From: a virus
Length of the DNA stretch: 62,627 nt
IMG/VR virus record: IMGVR_UViG_3300025115_000633
Coordinates: 1-62,627 of that record
Strand: one strand, 5' to 3'
The notes below the pieces were generated by a model, which saw nothing but the letters and a program-made list of their open reading frames with translations, did no database searches and was not told where the DNA came from. The position numbers and the translations under genes are program-made. Positions 24,403 to 33,360 of this stretch are shown here, piece by piece. How positions within the stretch are numbered: the first letter of the stretch is position 1; each line of letters begins with the position of its first letter.

Positions 24403-25919
24403 TTATCGTATCGCCTGGCATTTATGGCGTGGAGCGTTCCTATGCAGCGTATGCGCCGGCAATCTCCACAAGCGTCTTAGCCATCGTGTCGTCGGCAAGC
24501 AAAGGTCCGGTGAATACTCCGACGATGATTACGGACATCAACTCGTTAATCAGCACTTTCGGCACACCTTCCATTAACCATTATGGAGTGTTAGCCGCAG
24601 TGGAGTATCTGAAACGAGGGAGGCAGTGTTTGTTTATCCGTGTTGCCACGTATGATGTTACCGCAGATAACGTCATACGAAATGAGGCAGACAGTGCAGA
24701 TGCATGTGCTGTTGAAGCTACATCCAGTGGCAGCTGGGGCAACAGCATCTCTGTCGTGGTCGGAGCTGGCCGTGATGCCAACACCTACAAGATTACGGTC
24801 AAGTATGGTGGCTACACTGTGGAGACGTTTGACCTTCTGCGAGTAGGGACTGCAAACGTCGAACACCAGAATTACTGGGCTACCCGCATCAATGGGGTGA
24901 GCAATTATATCATCTTGACCGACATAGATGATACTCAGACTACTCTCAAGACCAGCACTACAGCTATTCAGCTTGAAGATGGGGAGGATGGTGCCCCGAC
25001 AGACGTATCAGACGTTGTTGGTGTAGCTGGATCCCCGCCGGCTGTTCCTACGACAGGAATGCAGCATCTGCGTAATACTGAGAGATGGCAGATTAATATG
25101 ATGGCGGTTCCTGGACGCACGGATGCGGCTATTGTAGCTGAGTTGCTTTCTATAGCCGAAGAACGTGCTGATTGCCTTGCCATTATTGACCCTCCGTATG
25201 GCTATTCCGTGCAACAGGTCGTGGACTGGCATAACGGCAGTTTTGAGGGCATGACGTTGGATTCGTCCTATGCGGCTCTCTACTGGCCGTGGTTGCAGGT
25301 GTATGATGCATATAGTCAAAGCAATATATGGGTGCCTCCGAGTGGGCATGTGGCGGCAGCTATGGCATATACCGATTATGTAGCTGATCCGTGGTATGCC
25401 CCTGCTGGTCAGAGTCGTGGTCAGCTGTTTAATATTATCGAGCTTGAGCATTCTCCGACTCAAGGTGAACGTGATTACATGTACGCCAACGGCAACGCTG
25501 TTAATCCGATAGTTGCCTTCTTACGCCAGAGTCCGATGATCTGGGGGCAGAGAACCCTGCACCGTCAGGCAGACCCTACTGACAGGATACATGTACGCAG
25601 GATGCTCAACTATCTCAAGACCCGTGTTCTTGCAGGTGCGAAGGTTTGTATCTTTGAGCCCAACGACGAGACCACGTGGGCTGTGTTCCGTCAGGTAGCG
25701 GAGTCGGTGTGTGCCGAAATCGCCGGTCGTCGTGGCCTAGACGCCTATCAGGTCATCTGTGACGAGACCACTAACCCCGAAACTTTGCGTGAACGCAATG
25801 AGATGCATGCGAACATTCTGATTGCCCCAACGCATTGTGCGGAAATGATTTCGGTTGAGTTCTCGATTGTTGCCAGTGCCGCAAGCTTTAACGAGTTTGT
25901 GGTTGGAAGTACTGTCTGA
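24399..25919 (+). CDS. Contractile tail sheath protein
   Basis: A 506-aa sheath protein. The N-terminus IVSPGIYGVERSYA and ISTSVLAIVSSASKGPVNTP are characteristic; the middle has GRQCLFIRVA, and the C-terminal third (INRMLNYLKTRVL-like RRMLNYLKTRVLAGAKVCIF at about 400-420, FEPND..TW..FRQVAESV) is the conserved sheath core. ATGA overlap with the previous gene. Followed by the tube gene after an HNH-type insertion. This establishes a contractile-tailed phage. Confidence 0.92.
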   Translation: MIIVSPGIYGVERSYAAYAPAISTSVLAIVSSASKGPVNTPTMITDINSLISTFGTPSINHYGVLAAVEYLKRGRQCLFIRVATYDVTADNVIRNEADSADACAVEATSSGSWGNSISVVVGAGRDANTYKITVKYGGYTVETFDLLRVGTANVEHQNYWATRINGVSNYIILTDIDDTQTTLKTSTTAIQLEDGEDGAPTDVSDVVGVAGSPPAVPTTGMQHLRNTERWQINMMAVPGRTDAAIVAELLSIAEERADCLAIIDPPYGYSVQQVVDWHNGSFEGMTLDSSYAALYWPWLQVYDAYSQSNIWVPPSGHVAAAMAYTDYVADPWYAPAGQSRGQLFNIIELEHSPTQGERDYMYANGNAVNPIVAFLRQSPMIWGQRTLHRQADPTDRIHVRRMLNYLKTRVLAGAKVCIFEPNDETTWAVFRQVAESVCAEIAGRRGLDAYQVICDETTNPETLRERNEMHANILIAPTHCAEMISVEFSIVASAASFNEFVVGSTV

Positions 25920-25934
25920 TAACTGGAGAGCTTT

Positions 25935-26204
25935 GTGTACATGCTTCCTGATTTACACAAAAGACGATCCCTGCTAAAAGCTGTTAATTGTGACCTATCT
26001 GTAGAACAGTGGGAAGCAATTAAGAGAGGGCAGAACGGCAGGTGTGCGATGTGCGGAAAGGCGGTTCAACTGACTAAAGATTGTGTCATTCCAGTTAGCC
26101 GTGGCGGGGCTTATACCGCCAGCAATGTGCAAGGATTATGTAGATCCTGCAATTCGAGGAAAAAGGATAGGTTGCTCTCTGAAATGATGGCAGCCACGTT
26201 TTAA
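25935..26204 (+). CDS. HNH endonuclease-like protein lacking the first His
   Basis: An 89-aa free-standing HNH-type protein between sheath and tube genes. C-x2-C at CAMC, then SNVQGLCRSCNSRKKDR gives the N, second C-x2-C and basic tail. The usual DH(I/V)IP element reads DCVIP here, so the general-base His is replaced by Cys at about residue 50 and cleavage is doubtful. GTG 25935 has GGAGAG six bases upstream. HNH genes are mobile; this one may be a decayed homing enzyme whose insertion altered the start of the tube gene. Confidence 0.75.
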   Translation: MYMLPDLHKRRSLLKAVNCDLSVEQWEAIKRGQNGRCAMCGKAVQLTKDCVIPVSRGGAYTASNVQGLCRSCNSRKKDRLLSEMMAATF

Positions 26205-26215
26205 GGAGTACTACC

Positions 26216-26779
26216 ATCGACTATATTAGCGCCGATCATATTGCGAAAGCTGGAGGTAGGTACGAGCCGCAACGTACCAACAATTTCACTGTGGTTATTT
26301 CGCCTCCTCAGGGTATGGGAGCGGCAAACGGTGACGCTAATGCTAATAAGCTTATCAAGTTCAGTCTTGACTCTTTCCCGATGCCCACAGAGGAAAATGC
26401 CGAGATTAAGCTCCCGTACGGCAACGAGTTCCGTTATGTTGCCGGGATGACAACTTTCTCGGATGAAACTCTGGTCATCAAGGACTTTTGTGATATAGCA
26501 ACGTCCTCGATGGTGGACAAATGGCGTCGTGCTGTGTATGATCCCGACACCGGTGAAATCGGTTTGGCGAAGAACTACAAGTGCGACGGCGAGGTCTGGA
26601 TGTTCGGACCTGGTGGCATTCAGCAGTTTTGCCGTAAGTGGAAGCTTTGGGGCGTATGGCCTAAGTCCGTAAAGTTCGGCGAAGGCAAGATGGGCGATGC
26701 TACGGACAACAAAATCACCATCGTCCTCAAAGTTGACAAGATCACGTTCCTTGGACAGCAGGGCGCAACAAACGCCTAA
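26216..26779 (+). CDS. Tail tube protein with apparent AUC start
   Basis: A 187-aa T4 gp19-like tube protein. The reading frame has no ATG, GTG or TTG between an upstream stop at 26180 and GTG 26291, yet residues coded before 26291 (ADHIAKAGGRYEPQRTNNFT) match the conserved N-terminus of tube proteins (..F.RPNLFQVEIS). AAGGAG at 26203-26208 stands seven bases before ATC 26216, the best candidate start. Later KLPYGNEFRYVAG, WMFGPGGIQQF and KLWGVWPKSVKFGE agree with the family (..GLWP..). A sequencing error or a truncated start at 26291 are the alternatives. Confidence 0.8.
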   Translation: MDYISADHIAKAGGRYEPQRTNNFTVVISPPQGMGAANGDANANKLIKFSLDSFPMPTEENAEIKLPYGNEFRYVAGMTTFSDETLVIKDFCDIATSSMVDKWRRAVYDPDTGEIGLAKNYKCDGEVWMFGPGGIQQFCRKWKLWGVWPKSVKFGEGKMGDATDNKITIVLKVDKITFLGQQGATNA

Positions 26780-26807
26780 GCTTAACACTTTTAATGAGGG
26801 GTAAATT

Positions 26808-27599
26808 ATGAGTACGTTTGGTATGAATGGTTCGTCCGGTTCGCCGATTGATGCCTTTGTAGAGGAAGTAGCACTGCCGAGTAAGGGTGTGCTTTATGAA
26901 GGCAAAATGCCAGACGGCAAGGTTAAGATTCGGCCCCTGACCACGGCCGAGGAGAAAATTCTTCTCGGCCAAGGTCAGGATCGGCTGACCTTGTTCGATA
27001 AGGCTCTCGAGCAGTGTTTGATTAATCTGCCGATTCCTTACAATGAGCTTCTTATTGGCGACAAGCTGTTCTTGTTCTTCTTCCTTCGGGGCATAACCTG
27101 GGGTTTTGAGTATTCCCCCACGTTCCGTTGCTCGGAGTGTCGGAAGGATTTCAGGCACACTTTGAAAGTGCCTGATGACCTTCGTATCCGTCAACTGAAT
27201 GAGGCGGACGATAAGGAGCCTTTCACGGTGGTTCTGCCGAAGTGTAAGAAGACTGTCCAGCTTCGCCTTCTTCGTATCTATGACGAGAAGGAGATAGAGG
27301 CTCGTGTCAAGGAAGACATTAAACGAGGACTATCAGGTATCGGAGACCCGTCGTATATCCACACCCTTTCGATGTATATTGTTTCAATCGACGGGCAAGA
27401 GGCTTCCGCTATCGAAGCTTTTAACTTCTGTTCACATATGCATAGTATGGACAGTGCTGCTGTTAGGACAGAAATTGAGAAGCACGACTGTGGCGGCGAC
27501 TTCATGCTCCGACTTACTTGCCCTCATTGTGGAGCCAGGATTGAGCAGATGCTCCCGTTCGAGACCGACTTTTTTCGTCCAAGCCCTTCCAGAGTATGA
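26808..27599 (+). CDS. Tail assembly / baseplate protein, T4 gp26-like
   Basis: A 263-aa protein just before the tape measure. VALPSKGVLYEGKMPDGKVK and IRPLTTAEEKILL at about 21-55 match the T4 base-plate protein family (gp26 type). A zinc ribbon is formed by CSEC (about 108-111) and CPHC (about 243-246). Position equals that of tail assembly chaperones (lambda G). A run of six T at 27570-27575 and a following C lie 24 bases before the stop, where the next frame overlaps (see next entry). GAGGGGTAAATT precedes ATG 26808. Confidence 0.75.
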   Translation: MSTFGMNGSSGSPIDAFVEEVALPSKGVLYEGKMPDGKVKIRPLTTAEEKILLGQGQDRLTLFDKALEQCLINLPIPYNELLIGDKLFLFFFLRGITWGFEYSPTFRCSECRKDFRHTLKVPDDLRIRQLNEADDKEPFTVVLPKCKKTVQLRLLRIYDEKEIEARVKEDIKRGLSGIGDPSYIHTLSMYIVSIDGQEASAIEAFNFCSHMHSMDSAAVRTEIEKHDCGGDFMLRLTCPHCGARIEQMLPFETDFFRPSPSRV

Positions 27600-27813
27600 G
27601 GGTAAATACGTAAAAGCCGGGGACTCGGCTGGAGCTATTCTTGAAGCCCAAGTCCTGCTTTCCAAGATGGTATATATCAGCATAGATGTTTCTGACAGAC
27701 TTAGCGTACCTGCTCGTCGTAAAGCGGTTCACGTTGTTGAAGGCGTGTTGAAGGATGAGCAGGAGGTGATGGATAAATCCATGCGGGCAGACAACTCTGG
27801 ATCACCGTTTTAA
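27541..27813 (+). CDS. Out-of-frame extension of the tail chaperone (frameshift or TTG start)
   Basis: The +1 frame overlaps the end of the preceding gene and codes LPEYEGKYVKAGDSAGAILE and onward (about 75 aa of normal-looking protein) up to the tape-measure ATG. It has no good own start: TTG 27541 (GGAG at 27531) would begin with an arginine-rich stretch. Alternatively ribosomes slip +1 (or -2) at TTT TTT C (27570-27576), giving a G/GT-like fusion of about 338 aa. Lambda, Mu and many myoviruses make such products at this very position. I cannot decide which applies. Confidence 0.6.
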   Translation: MSRCSRSRPTFFVQALPEYEGKYVKAGDSAGAILEAQVLLSKMVYISIDVSDRLSVPARRKAVHVVEGVLKDEQEVMDKSMRADNSGSPF

Positions 27814-30524
27814 TGGCAATAACCCTGTCTGAATATTATTTTGACTTTGTCACTCGTTTCAGAGATGAGACGAGTGGCAAAGCCATGTCCGTACTGGATA
27901 TGCTGAAGCGGGCTTTCCATAAGACGTATGATGAAATCGAAGCCAAGTCTATAAGTAAGCAGTTTCAGAAGGTGGCTGATGCGGCAGGCAAGCCTGAGAT
28001 GCTGACGGAACTGGGGAAGTTCAGCTATGCTCTTAAGAATATGGGGAAGTCCAATGCTGAAATCAGCATGATAACCGAGAACCTGCTGAAGAAAAACAAT
28101 CTGACCGAGTTCTCTACTGTTGTGGGTAAGCTTGATGCCTCTAAGGTTAAGGAGGTGGAATCGGCATTAAAAAATGTAGCCACAGCCTTAGATGTGGGCA
28201 AACTGAATGCAGACTTTGAATCTTTGAAGGTGGGGTTAAACAGCCTGGATTTGGGAACGCAAGAAACCCGATCACTTTTTAATTCGCTATATCACGTAAT
28301 GAGTGAAGGCGGCATTAATATGGAGGCATTACAATCATCTATTGATATGCTGTCTGGCGATTTATCTGCAATGAATCCAGAACAACTTAAACGCCTCAGT
28401 GTATCGGCGACACAGTCCGCTGCTTCAATAAACGAAATGGTTGGCAAATTAAAGGAGGCAAAATATGCGGCAGGCACTCCTGAATCCGCCGCAAAAATAG
28501 AAGTTGAAATTCAAAAATTATTGGGGCTTAGGGACAAAATCGGCGGGGCTGGCAAGCAGATTTCTGAATCGTTGGGGAAGGTTAATATCTTTCAAGGAAT
28601 TCTGACAGCCTCGGATCCTAAAGTTTTCTTGTCAGAGATGACCAAATTGGGGCAGAAGAGTACCCTCGCCATCAGCGGCGTGGAAAATGAGATAATGCAG
28701 AAGTTGACGGATTCGCCTGAGATGTTTGCAGGAATGGGTGAAGAGGGTCAGCGGGCTTTAGCTGCGATGATCCAAGGCTACGGGATGAAGTTCTCAGCCG
28801 AGCAAAAAGCCGTAATGGATAAGCTTATTGCCGATTTTGATAAAGGTTTGTTGACTGGCGAGGAGAAAGCAAAAGCAGAGGCTTATAAAGCAATGCAGGC
28901 AATGACTGCGGAGGGCGCTGCGGGGAAAGCTAAAGCCGCTGGAGAGTCTGCCGCACCCGCCGTGCCTGCTGGAAGATCGCCGATTGATAAGCTGGGAAGC
29001 TCCCTCAAATATTTGGGTACTACGCTTGCCCCGTTCAGGATGATAACTGAGGTTCTGGCACCTTTGGGAGATCTGATTAGATCAAGTATTATGCCAGCGT
29101 TAGTTCCTCTGTCTTTTGCCCTGATGAACATCGGGCATGATTTAATGCCTGCAGTGATAACTATAATCAGAGCATTAACTTCAGTGCTTTTATCTTTAGC
29201 TCCGGTATTAACAGTCATAGCTAAAGTTATTGCTTGGGTTGTCACGGCTCTCGACGAGTTGGGCATTCTTAAGCCACTAATAGCCACCATATTAACTATA
29301 GGTGTGGCGTTACATCTTATGTCTATAAAAACGATATTTTTGTCGCAAGCAATGATTGGGCTTAGGGCGGCACTTACACTTATTGCTCAGCACCCGGTTA
29401 TTCTTGTAATTGCTTTGTTGGTTGCAGGGCTTGTTCTTCTTCATAAATGGTGTCCAAAATTAGCTACAGGTATTGCGATAGTTGGCGTGGCTTTATGGGC
29501 TATATCCAAGCATCCAGTAATAACGGCAATCAGTTTGGTGGTTTTGGGTTTTGTTGCTTTGTATAAGGCATGTCCACCTCTTGCTATAGCGATAGCCGTG
29601 ATTGGTGCGGCGTTATGGGGCTTGGCGGCTAACCCTGTAGTAACCGCTATTGCTTTGATTGTTGTGGCTGTGGCTGGTTTGATATATGGCATCATTAAAT
29701 TGGTAGGATGGCTTAACAGGTTGGGGGTTTTCAGTGCGATATTTTCTGTCCTTTTTGCACCAATAAAAATAGTAATAGGATTAATTAAATCTGTGTGGGG
29801 ATGGTTAGGCAAAGTAACTGGGTTAGGTTCAGGGTTAAAGTTGGCTTTGGTTGCGATATTTGCTCCAGTTATAATTCCCATTATAGCTATTGTGAAAGGT
29901 GTCAAAGCGTTATGGGAGTGGTTCGGCAAATTGGGCAAGATGGGTGAAGTATTAAAAACAGCCTTCTTGATATTGCTCGGACCAATAGGGGCAATAATTG
30001 CTGGTGTACGTCTTGCAATTAAACTTGTCGGGTGGCTTTTCGGCAGGAAAAAGAAAGCAGAGGCTCCCGTTGAGAAATCCCCTAAAGCAGAGGCTCCCGT
30101 TGAGAAGTCCCCTAAAGCAGAGGCTCCCGTTGAGAAGTCCCCTAAAGCAAAAGCCTCACACGAAGCTATTCAAGAAAAACGAAGACTTGAGCTGATACAA
30201 CGGGGTGAATTGGAAAAAGAAACACCTACAACGCCGGAAACAGCCGCACCGTCAACTACCTCCTCAGCAGCACCGGCTGTGCCTCCTTCTCAGACAACCA
30301 AAGGGTTGCTATCAGGAATATTAGGTTCTGCCTTCTCTGCAACACCTTTTGGTTTAATGAAAAATATGTTGACGAAACAGACTGCCTTAGCTCAAGCTGG
30401 CCAGACCAACCAGCAGATAACGAATAAATTCTTGAAGGATGTCAGGGATACTGTGCAGGAATGGAGAGCGTCTTCTGAAGACCCGTCGATTGATCGCCTG
30501 GCTTCGTTTAATAGGAGGGCATAG
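27813..30524 (+). CDS. Tape measure protein
   Basis: A 903-aa protein that would set tail length. Long helical N-terminal half (about 1-380), then a chain of hydrophobic helices between about 400 and 730 (IGVALWAIS, IAVIGAALWGLA, LIVVAVAGLIYGI and others) typical of tape measures, then a basic K/R patch and three perfect 10-aa repeats KAEAPVEKSP (30054-30143), and a helical C-terminus. ATG 27813 overlaps the preceding stop. The C-terminal half is AT-richer. Confidence 0.85.
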   Translation: MAITLSEYYFDFVTRFRDETSGKAMSVLDMLKRAFHKTYDEIEAKSISKQFQKVADAAGKPEMLTELGKFSYALKNMGKSNAEISMITENLLKKNNLTEFSTVVGKLDASKVKEVESALKNVATALDVGKLNADFESLKVGLNSLDLGTQETRSLFNSLYHVMSEGGINMEALQSSIDMLSGDLSAMNPEQLKRLSVSATQSAASINEMVGKLKEAKYAAGTPESAAKIEVEIQKLLGLRDKIGGAGKQISESLGKVNIFQGILTASDPKVFLSEMTKLGQKSTLAISGVENEIMQKLTDSPEMFAGMGEEGQRALAAMIQGYGMKFSAEQKAVMDKLIADFDKGLLTGEEKAKAEAYKAMQAMTAEGAAGKAKAAGESAAPAVPAGRSPIDKLGSSLKYLGTTLAPFRMITEVLAPLGDLIRSSIMPALVPLSFALMNIGHDLMPAVITIIRALTSVLLSLAPVLTVIAKVIAWVVTALDELGILKPLIATILTIGVALHLMSIKTIFLSQAMIGLRAALTLIAQHPVILVIALLVAGLVLLHKWCPKLATGIAIVGVALWAISKHPVITAISLVVLGFVALYKACPPLAIAIAVIGAALWGLAANPVVTAIALIVVAVAGLIYGIIKLVGWLNRLGVFSAIFSVLFAPIKIVIGLIKSVWGWLGKVTGLGSGLKLALVAIFAPVIIPIIAIVKGVKALWEWFGKLGKMGEVLKTAFLILLGPIGAIIAGVRLAIKLVGWLFGRKKKAEAPVEKSPKAEAPVEKSPKAEAPVEKSPKAKASHEAIQEKRRLELIQRGELEKETPTTPETAAPSTTSSAAPAVPPSQTTKGLLSGILGSAFSATPFGLMKNMLTKQTALAQAGQTNQQITNKFLKDVRDTVQEWRASSEDPSIDRLASFNRRA
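30054..30149 (+). repeat. 30-bp direct repeats in the tape measure gene
   Basis: Three 30-bp units begin at 30054, 30084 and 30114, differing at one base, followed by a six-base partial copy. They code KAEAPVEKSP three times. Copy number could vary by slippage and shift tape length by 10 aa steps. Confidence 0.9.
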
Positions 30525-30526
30525 AA

Positions 30527-31099
30527 ATGCAGTGGAATGCCCCGTTAGTGACCCTCACCAACCGAGGGAATAAATTTCAAATGCTGATGGGCGAGAGTGT
30601 AAAAATCTCGTACGACAATGGCATTAGCCAGGCTTCGTCAACTAGGGGAATGTCGCACCCTCCATATATTCAGTGGAAAGAAGCTGGCGAAATGCAACCA
30701 ATAGATATATCTGTATATCTCGCAGCTGGGGGTAGTGAACGTGCGTCTTTTACTCAACCATCATGTGAAACGGCAGATGAGTTGCTTGCTTTAATAGAGA
30801 AAATTCACGATCTTGCAATGCCAGATGTTAAAAATGATATGGCGACTTTGACGACATCAAAACTTGAAATCGGTAGCGCAAGCGGGACTTCCTGGCTGGT
30901 CAGGAATGTGGTGCTTAAAACCATAAGCGTGGAATTGGAGGGTCCTTGGGAAATTAACACCGGTAAACCTTTGGTGGCAAAGCTTTCAATGACTTTTCTT
31001 CAGACATGCACCGGCGTGTTAGGGGATGCTAATGCGGGCAAAATTGATATCAAGAAACTACCGAGAAAAAATTGGTCTTTCTCAAATCCTTGGGGTTAG
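30527..31099 (+). CDS. Baseplate / tube-initiator-type protein
   Basis: A 190-aa protein immediately after the tape measure. PYIQWKEAGEMQPIDISVYL and the strand-rich C-terminal part (VVLKTISVELEGPW) resemble baseplate-proximal proteins that cap the tube (T4 gp48/gp54 or P2 region). GGAGGG precedes ATG 30527. Family unproven; role from order. Confidence 0.55.
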   Translation: MQWNAPLVTLTNRGNKFQMLMGESVKISYDNGISQASSTRGMSHPPYIQWKEAGEMQPIDISVYLAAGGSERASFTQPSCETADELLALIEKIHDLAMPDVKNDMATLTTSKLEIGSASGTSWLVRNVVLKTISVELEGPWEINTGKPLVAKLSMTFLQTCTGVLGDANAGKIDIKKLPRKNWSFSNPWG

Positions 31100-31109
31100 G
31101 AGTTAGTAG

Positions 31110-31493
31110 ATGAGTGATACAGGAGAATATGGTAGTCCTGCGGGAAATGACAAAAGACCTGACCCGAATGACAGGTTTGCCCTTACCCGTATTTATGTCG
31201 ATGACAGTGTGTCTCCTGGCACAAGGAGATTCGGCAGATGGGTCGAGCCAGCTATTGATATGACGGACTACGATCAGTATATTGTAACTGAGGTTGACAT
31301 AATGCGTCCAGACCTTATCGCATATAAAACTCTTGGGGATGAGAGATTGTGGTGGGCGATAATGCTTGTAAACAGCATCCGTGCACCTCTGCGTATAGTG
31401 GCTGTCGGGTCAGAGACTGTACTCACGCCTGGTTTGATTTTGAAAATCCCCAAGCTCCATAATATCGTGGCTGCGATTAAGGGGACGGCGTAA
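31110..31493 (+). CDS. Baseplate wedge protein, T4 gp53-like
   Basis: A 127-aa protein. RPDLIAYKTLGDERLWWAIM at about 70-89 followed by LVNSIRAPL, and LTPGLILKIP near the end, match the gp53 family pattern (RPDL..Y..YG...LWW...NNI..P....G..L.IP). In T4 gp53 locks wedges to the hub. ATG 31110 follows GGAG. Overlaps the next gene by one base. Confidence 0.75.
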   Translation: MSDTGEYGSPAGNDKRPDPNDRFALTRIYVDDSVSPGTRRFGRWVEPAIDMTDYDQYIVTEVDIMRPDLIAYKTLGDERLWWAIMLVNSIRAPLRIVAVGSETVLTPGLILKIPKLHNIVAAIKGTA

Positions 31494-32590
31494 TGTTTAT
31501 AGTCCCAATGGTGGAATTCAGATGGAAGGGTAAGGTTCTAACCAAAGAATCCTCTTTAATGTCTTTGACCTACACTGAAGGGGTGACGGGCAGCGCTACG
31601 TATTCGTTAAAAGTTCAATCTCATTGGGCTTTGTGGAATAATTTGATAAGGGATAAGGGTAAGACTCCCGGAGATTTGCGATGGGGGCAAATGATAGATG
31701 GCGTACCTTTTTGGAGTGTTTGGCACTCGGTGGTAGCCAACTCTCCGGATTTTGAATATTGGCCGACTTTGGTGTATGCAAATATTTCAGGCACATGCGC
31801 TGGCATCACCCTTAACGAACAGTGCTCTGAAAAAGCTTACAGTAAGATGACGATTTCTGATATCGTTTCAGAGATAGCACAACGGCATAAACTTGAACCC
31901 GACGTAACCCCCACCAAAGGAAAATATTCTTTTTATCAAGGGGCTTTTTCTGATACAGACTTCATATCTAATACTCTGATGAAATACGCTGTGTCTCAAG
32001 ACGGGCGTACCGATTTTCAATTCTACGTGAAAGATGGCAAAAAGTTGGTGTTCAAAGTACCAAGCTTGAAAGTAGAAAAGAAGATTGTGTTTATGACGCC
32101 TGATAGTGATGCCATAACTGCAACAGGGGTTAAGCTTTTTAGTAAGCGGATAAATGTCCCGTCGATGAGGAGCTGGTATACCAAATTACGATGTATCGAC
32201 TTGTGGGAAAAAGAGGTCATAAAATCGGAAGCTAAAGACGGGAAAAATAAAATACCTAAACTTGGCAAAACACCGCCTGAACCCCCGGCTAACCCTTCAG
32301 ATATCTATATTGTTACATCGCCACCCACAGAAATGTTCAGAAGATCAGATATAGATAATGCGGCAGAATCTTTGTGGGGAAGAAATTGTCGTTCTTTTTT
32401 TGTTGTCAAAGTGGAGACACTTTTTATCCCCAATATCGAACCTGGCGTGGTGGCGCATTTGAAAATGGCTGCCGTGAATGGTGTGGAACACCCGTTGACC
32501 GGCAAATACCTTATAACACAAGTCACCCACAAAATTAGGACGGAGAGGTTTTATTCGGTTCTGTGGCTTGAGAGGAGGGAGACGAATTGA
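31493..32590 (+). CDS. Baseplate hub protein, gpD/gp27-like
   Basis: A 365-aa protein between gp53 and the spike. NEQCSEKAYSKMTISDIVSE followed by IAQRH..., YSFYQGAFSDTDFISNTLMK and FQFYVKDGKKLVFKVPSL follow the pattern of P2 gpD / T4 gp27-type hub proteins that form the ring holding the spike. TAATG overlap upstream; spike gene start at 32587 overlaps its end. Confidence 0.7.
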   Translation: MFIVPMVEFRWKGKVLTKESSLMSLTYTEGVTGSATYSLKVQSHWALWNNLIRDKGKTPGDLRWGQMIDGVPFWSVWHSVVANSPDFEYWPTLVYANISGTCAGITLNEQCSEKAYSKMTISDIVSEIAQRHKLEPDVTPTKGKYSFYQGAFSDTDFISNTLMKYAVSQDGRTDFQFYVKDGKKLVFKVPSLKVEKKIVFMTPDSDAITATGVKLFSKRINVPSMRSWYTKLRCIDLWEKEVIKSEAKDGKNKIPKLGKTPPEPPANPSDIYIVTSPPTEMFRRSDIDNAAESLWGRNCRSFFVVKVETLFIPNIEPGVVAHLKMAAVNGVEHPLTGKYLITQVTHKIRTERFYSVLWLERRETN

Positions 32591-33333
32591 ACCTGGGCGG
32601 AATATATAGGGCTACAGTGGTAGACAATGACGACACTCATTATAACGATGACCGTAACGTTGGGAGGATCAAGATTAAAGCTCCCCAGATTTATGGTGAT
32701 TTGAATGAGGATGAAATGCCTTGGGCTTGGCCGTGTTTCCTTCTTGCCGGCATCGAGAAGGTCGGAGAGATACGTTTGCCGAGAAAAGAATCACAGGTGT
32801 GGATAATGTTTGATTCCTGCGACATCCATCATCCTGTATGGATAGGTGGTTGTCACGGAAAAGAAGAGGTTCCGGATGAAGCTAAAGAGGATGATAATGA
32901 CCATAAGTACCCAGACATATTTCTGGTTAAGCCGTTTGCTGGGGATTCGTATATTCGCATATCCACATCTGAATCTGAAGAAGATAGTAGGATAGAAATA
33001 AAATGTGGGGATTCCCTGTTGTATATGGATACGATAAATAAAGAAATCGGGATAACCACAACCGATTGGAACGTGAAAATCGTCAGCGACTCAGGTAATC
33101 TGACATTGACCGGCAATGATGTTAAGCTGTCAGGTTCGACTTTGAATATGGAGTTTACGGGCGATAGTTCAATCACTTGTGGTCAGGAAACGGAAGTCAC
33201 TGACGAGAACGGAATTGTTAATTCTGAATGGTCTGGAACATTTACACTTACCGGGCAAGGTGAGATGAAATTGATTTCAGAGGGCGCTGTTCAATGCTCA
33301 GCCCCGTCCACCAGCGGGTTTGAGAAACATTGA
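32587..33333 (+). CDS. Tail spike, gp5/gpV-like
   Basis: A 248-aa protein. Residues about 5-95 are an OB-fold spike start (GIYRATVVDNDD ... NVGRIKIKAPQIYGD ... WIGGCHG), followed by beta-repeat stretches (IEIKCGDSLLYMDTINKEIG, LTLTGNDVKLSGSTL, EMKLISEGAVQCS) of a beta-helical puncturing tip. No lysozyme domain is present, unlike T4 gp5. TTG 32587 lies in an overlap (TTGA). Confidence 0.8.
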   Translation: MNLGGIYRATVVDNDDTHYNDDRNVGRIKIKAPQIYGDLNEDEMPWAWPCFLLAGIEKVGEIRLPRKESQVWIMFDSCDIHHPVWIGGCHGKEEVPDEAKEDDNDHKYPDIFLVKPFAGDSYIRISTSESEEDSRIEIKCGDSLLYMDTINKEIGITTTDWNVKIVSDSGNLTLTGNDVKLSGSTLNMEFTGDSSITCGQETEVTDENGIVNSEWSGTFTLTGQGEMKLISEGAVQCSAPSTSGFEKH

Positions 33334-33360
33334 GTGTTGTCCTCTAGGAGGAATTGATTA

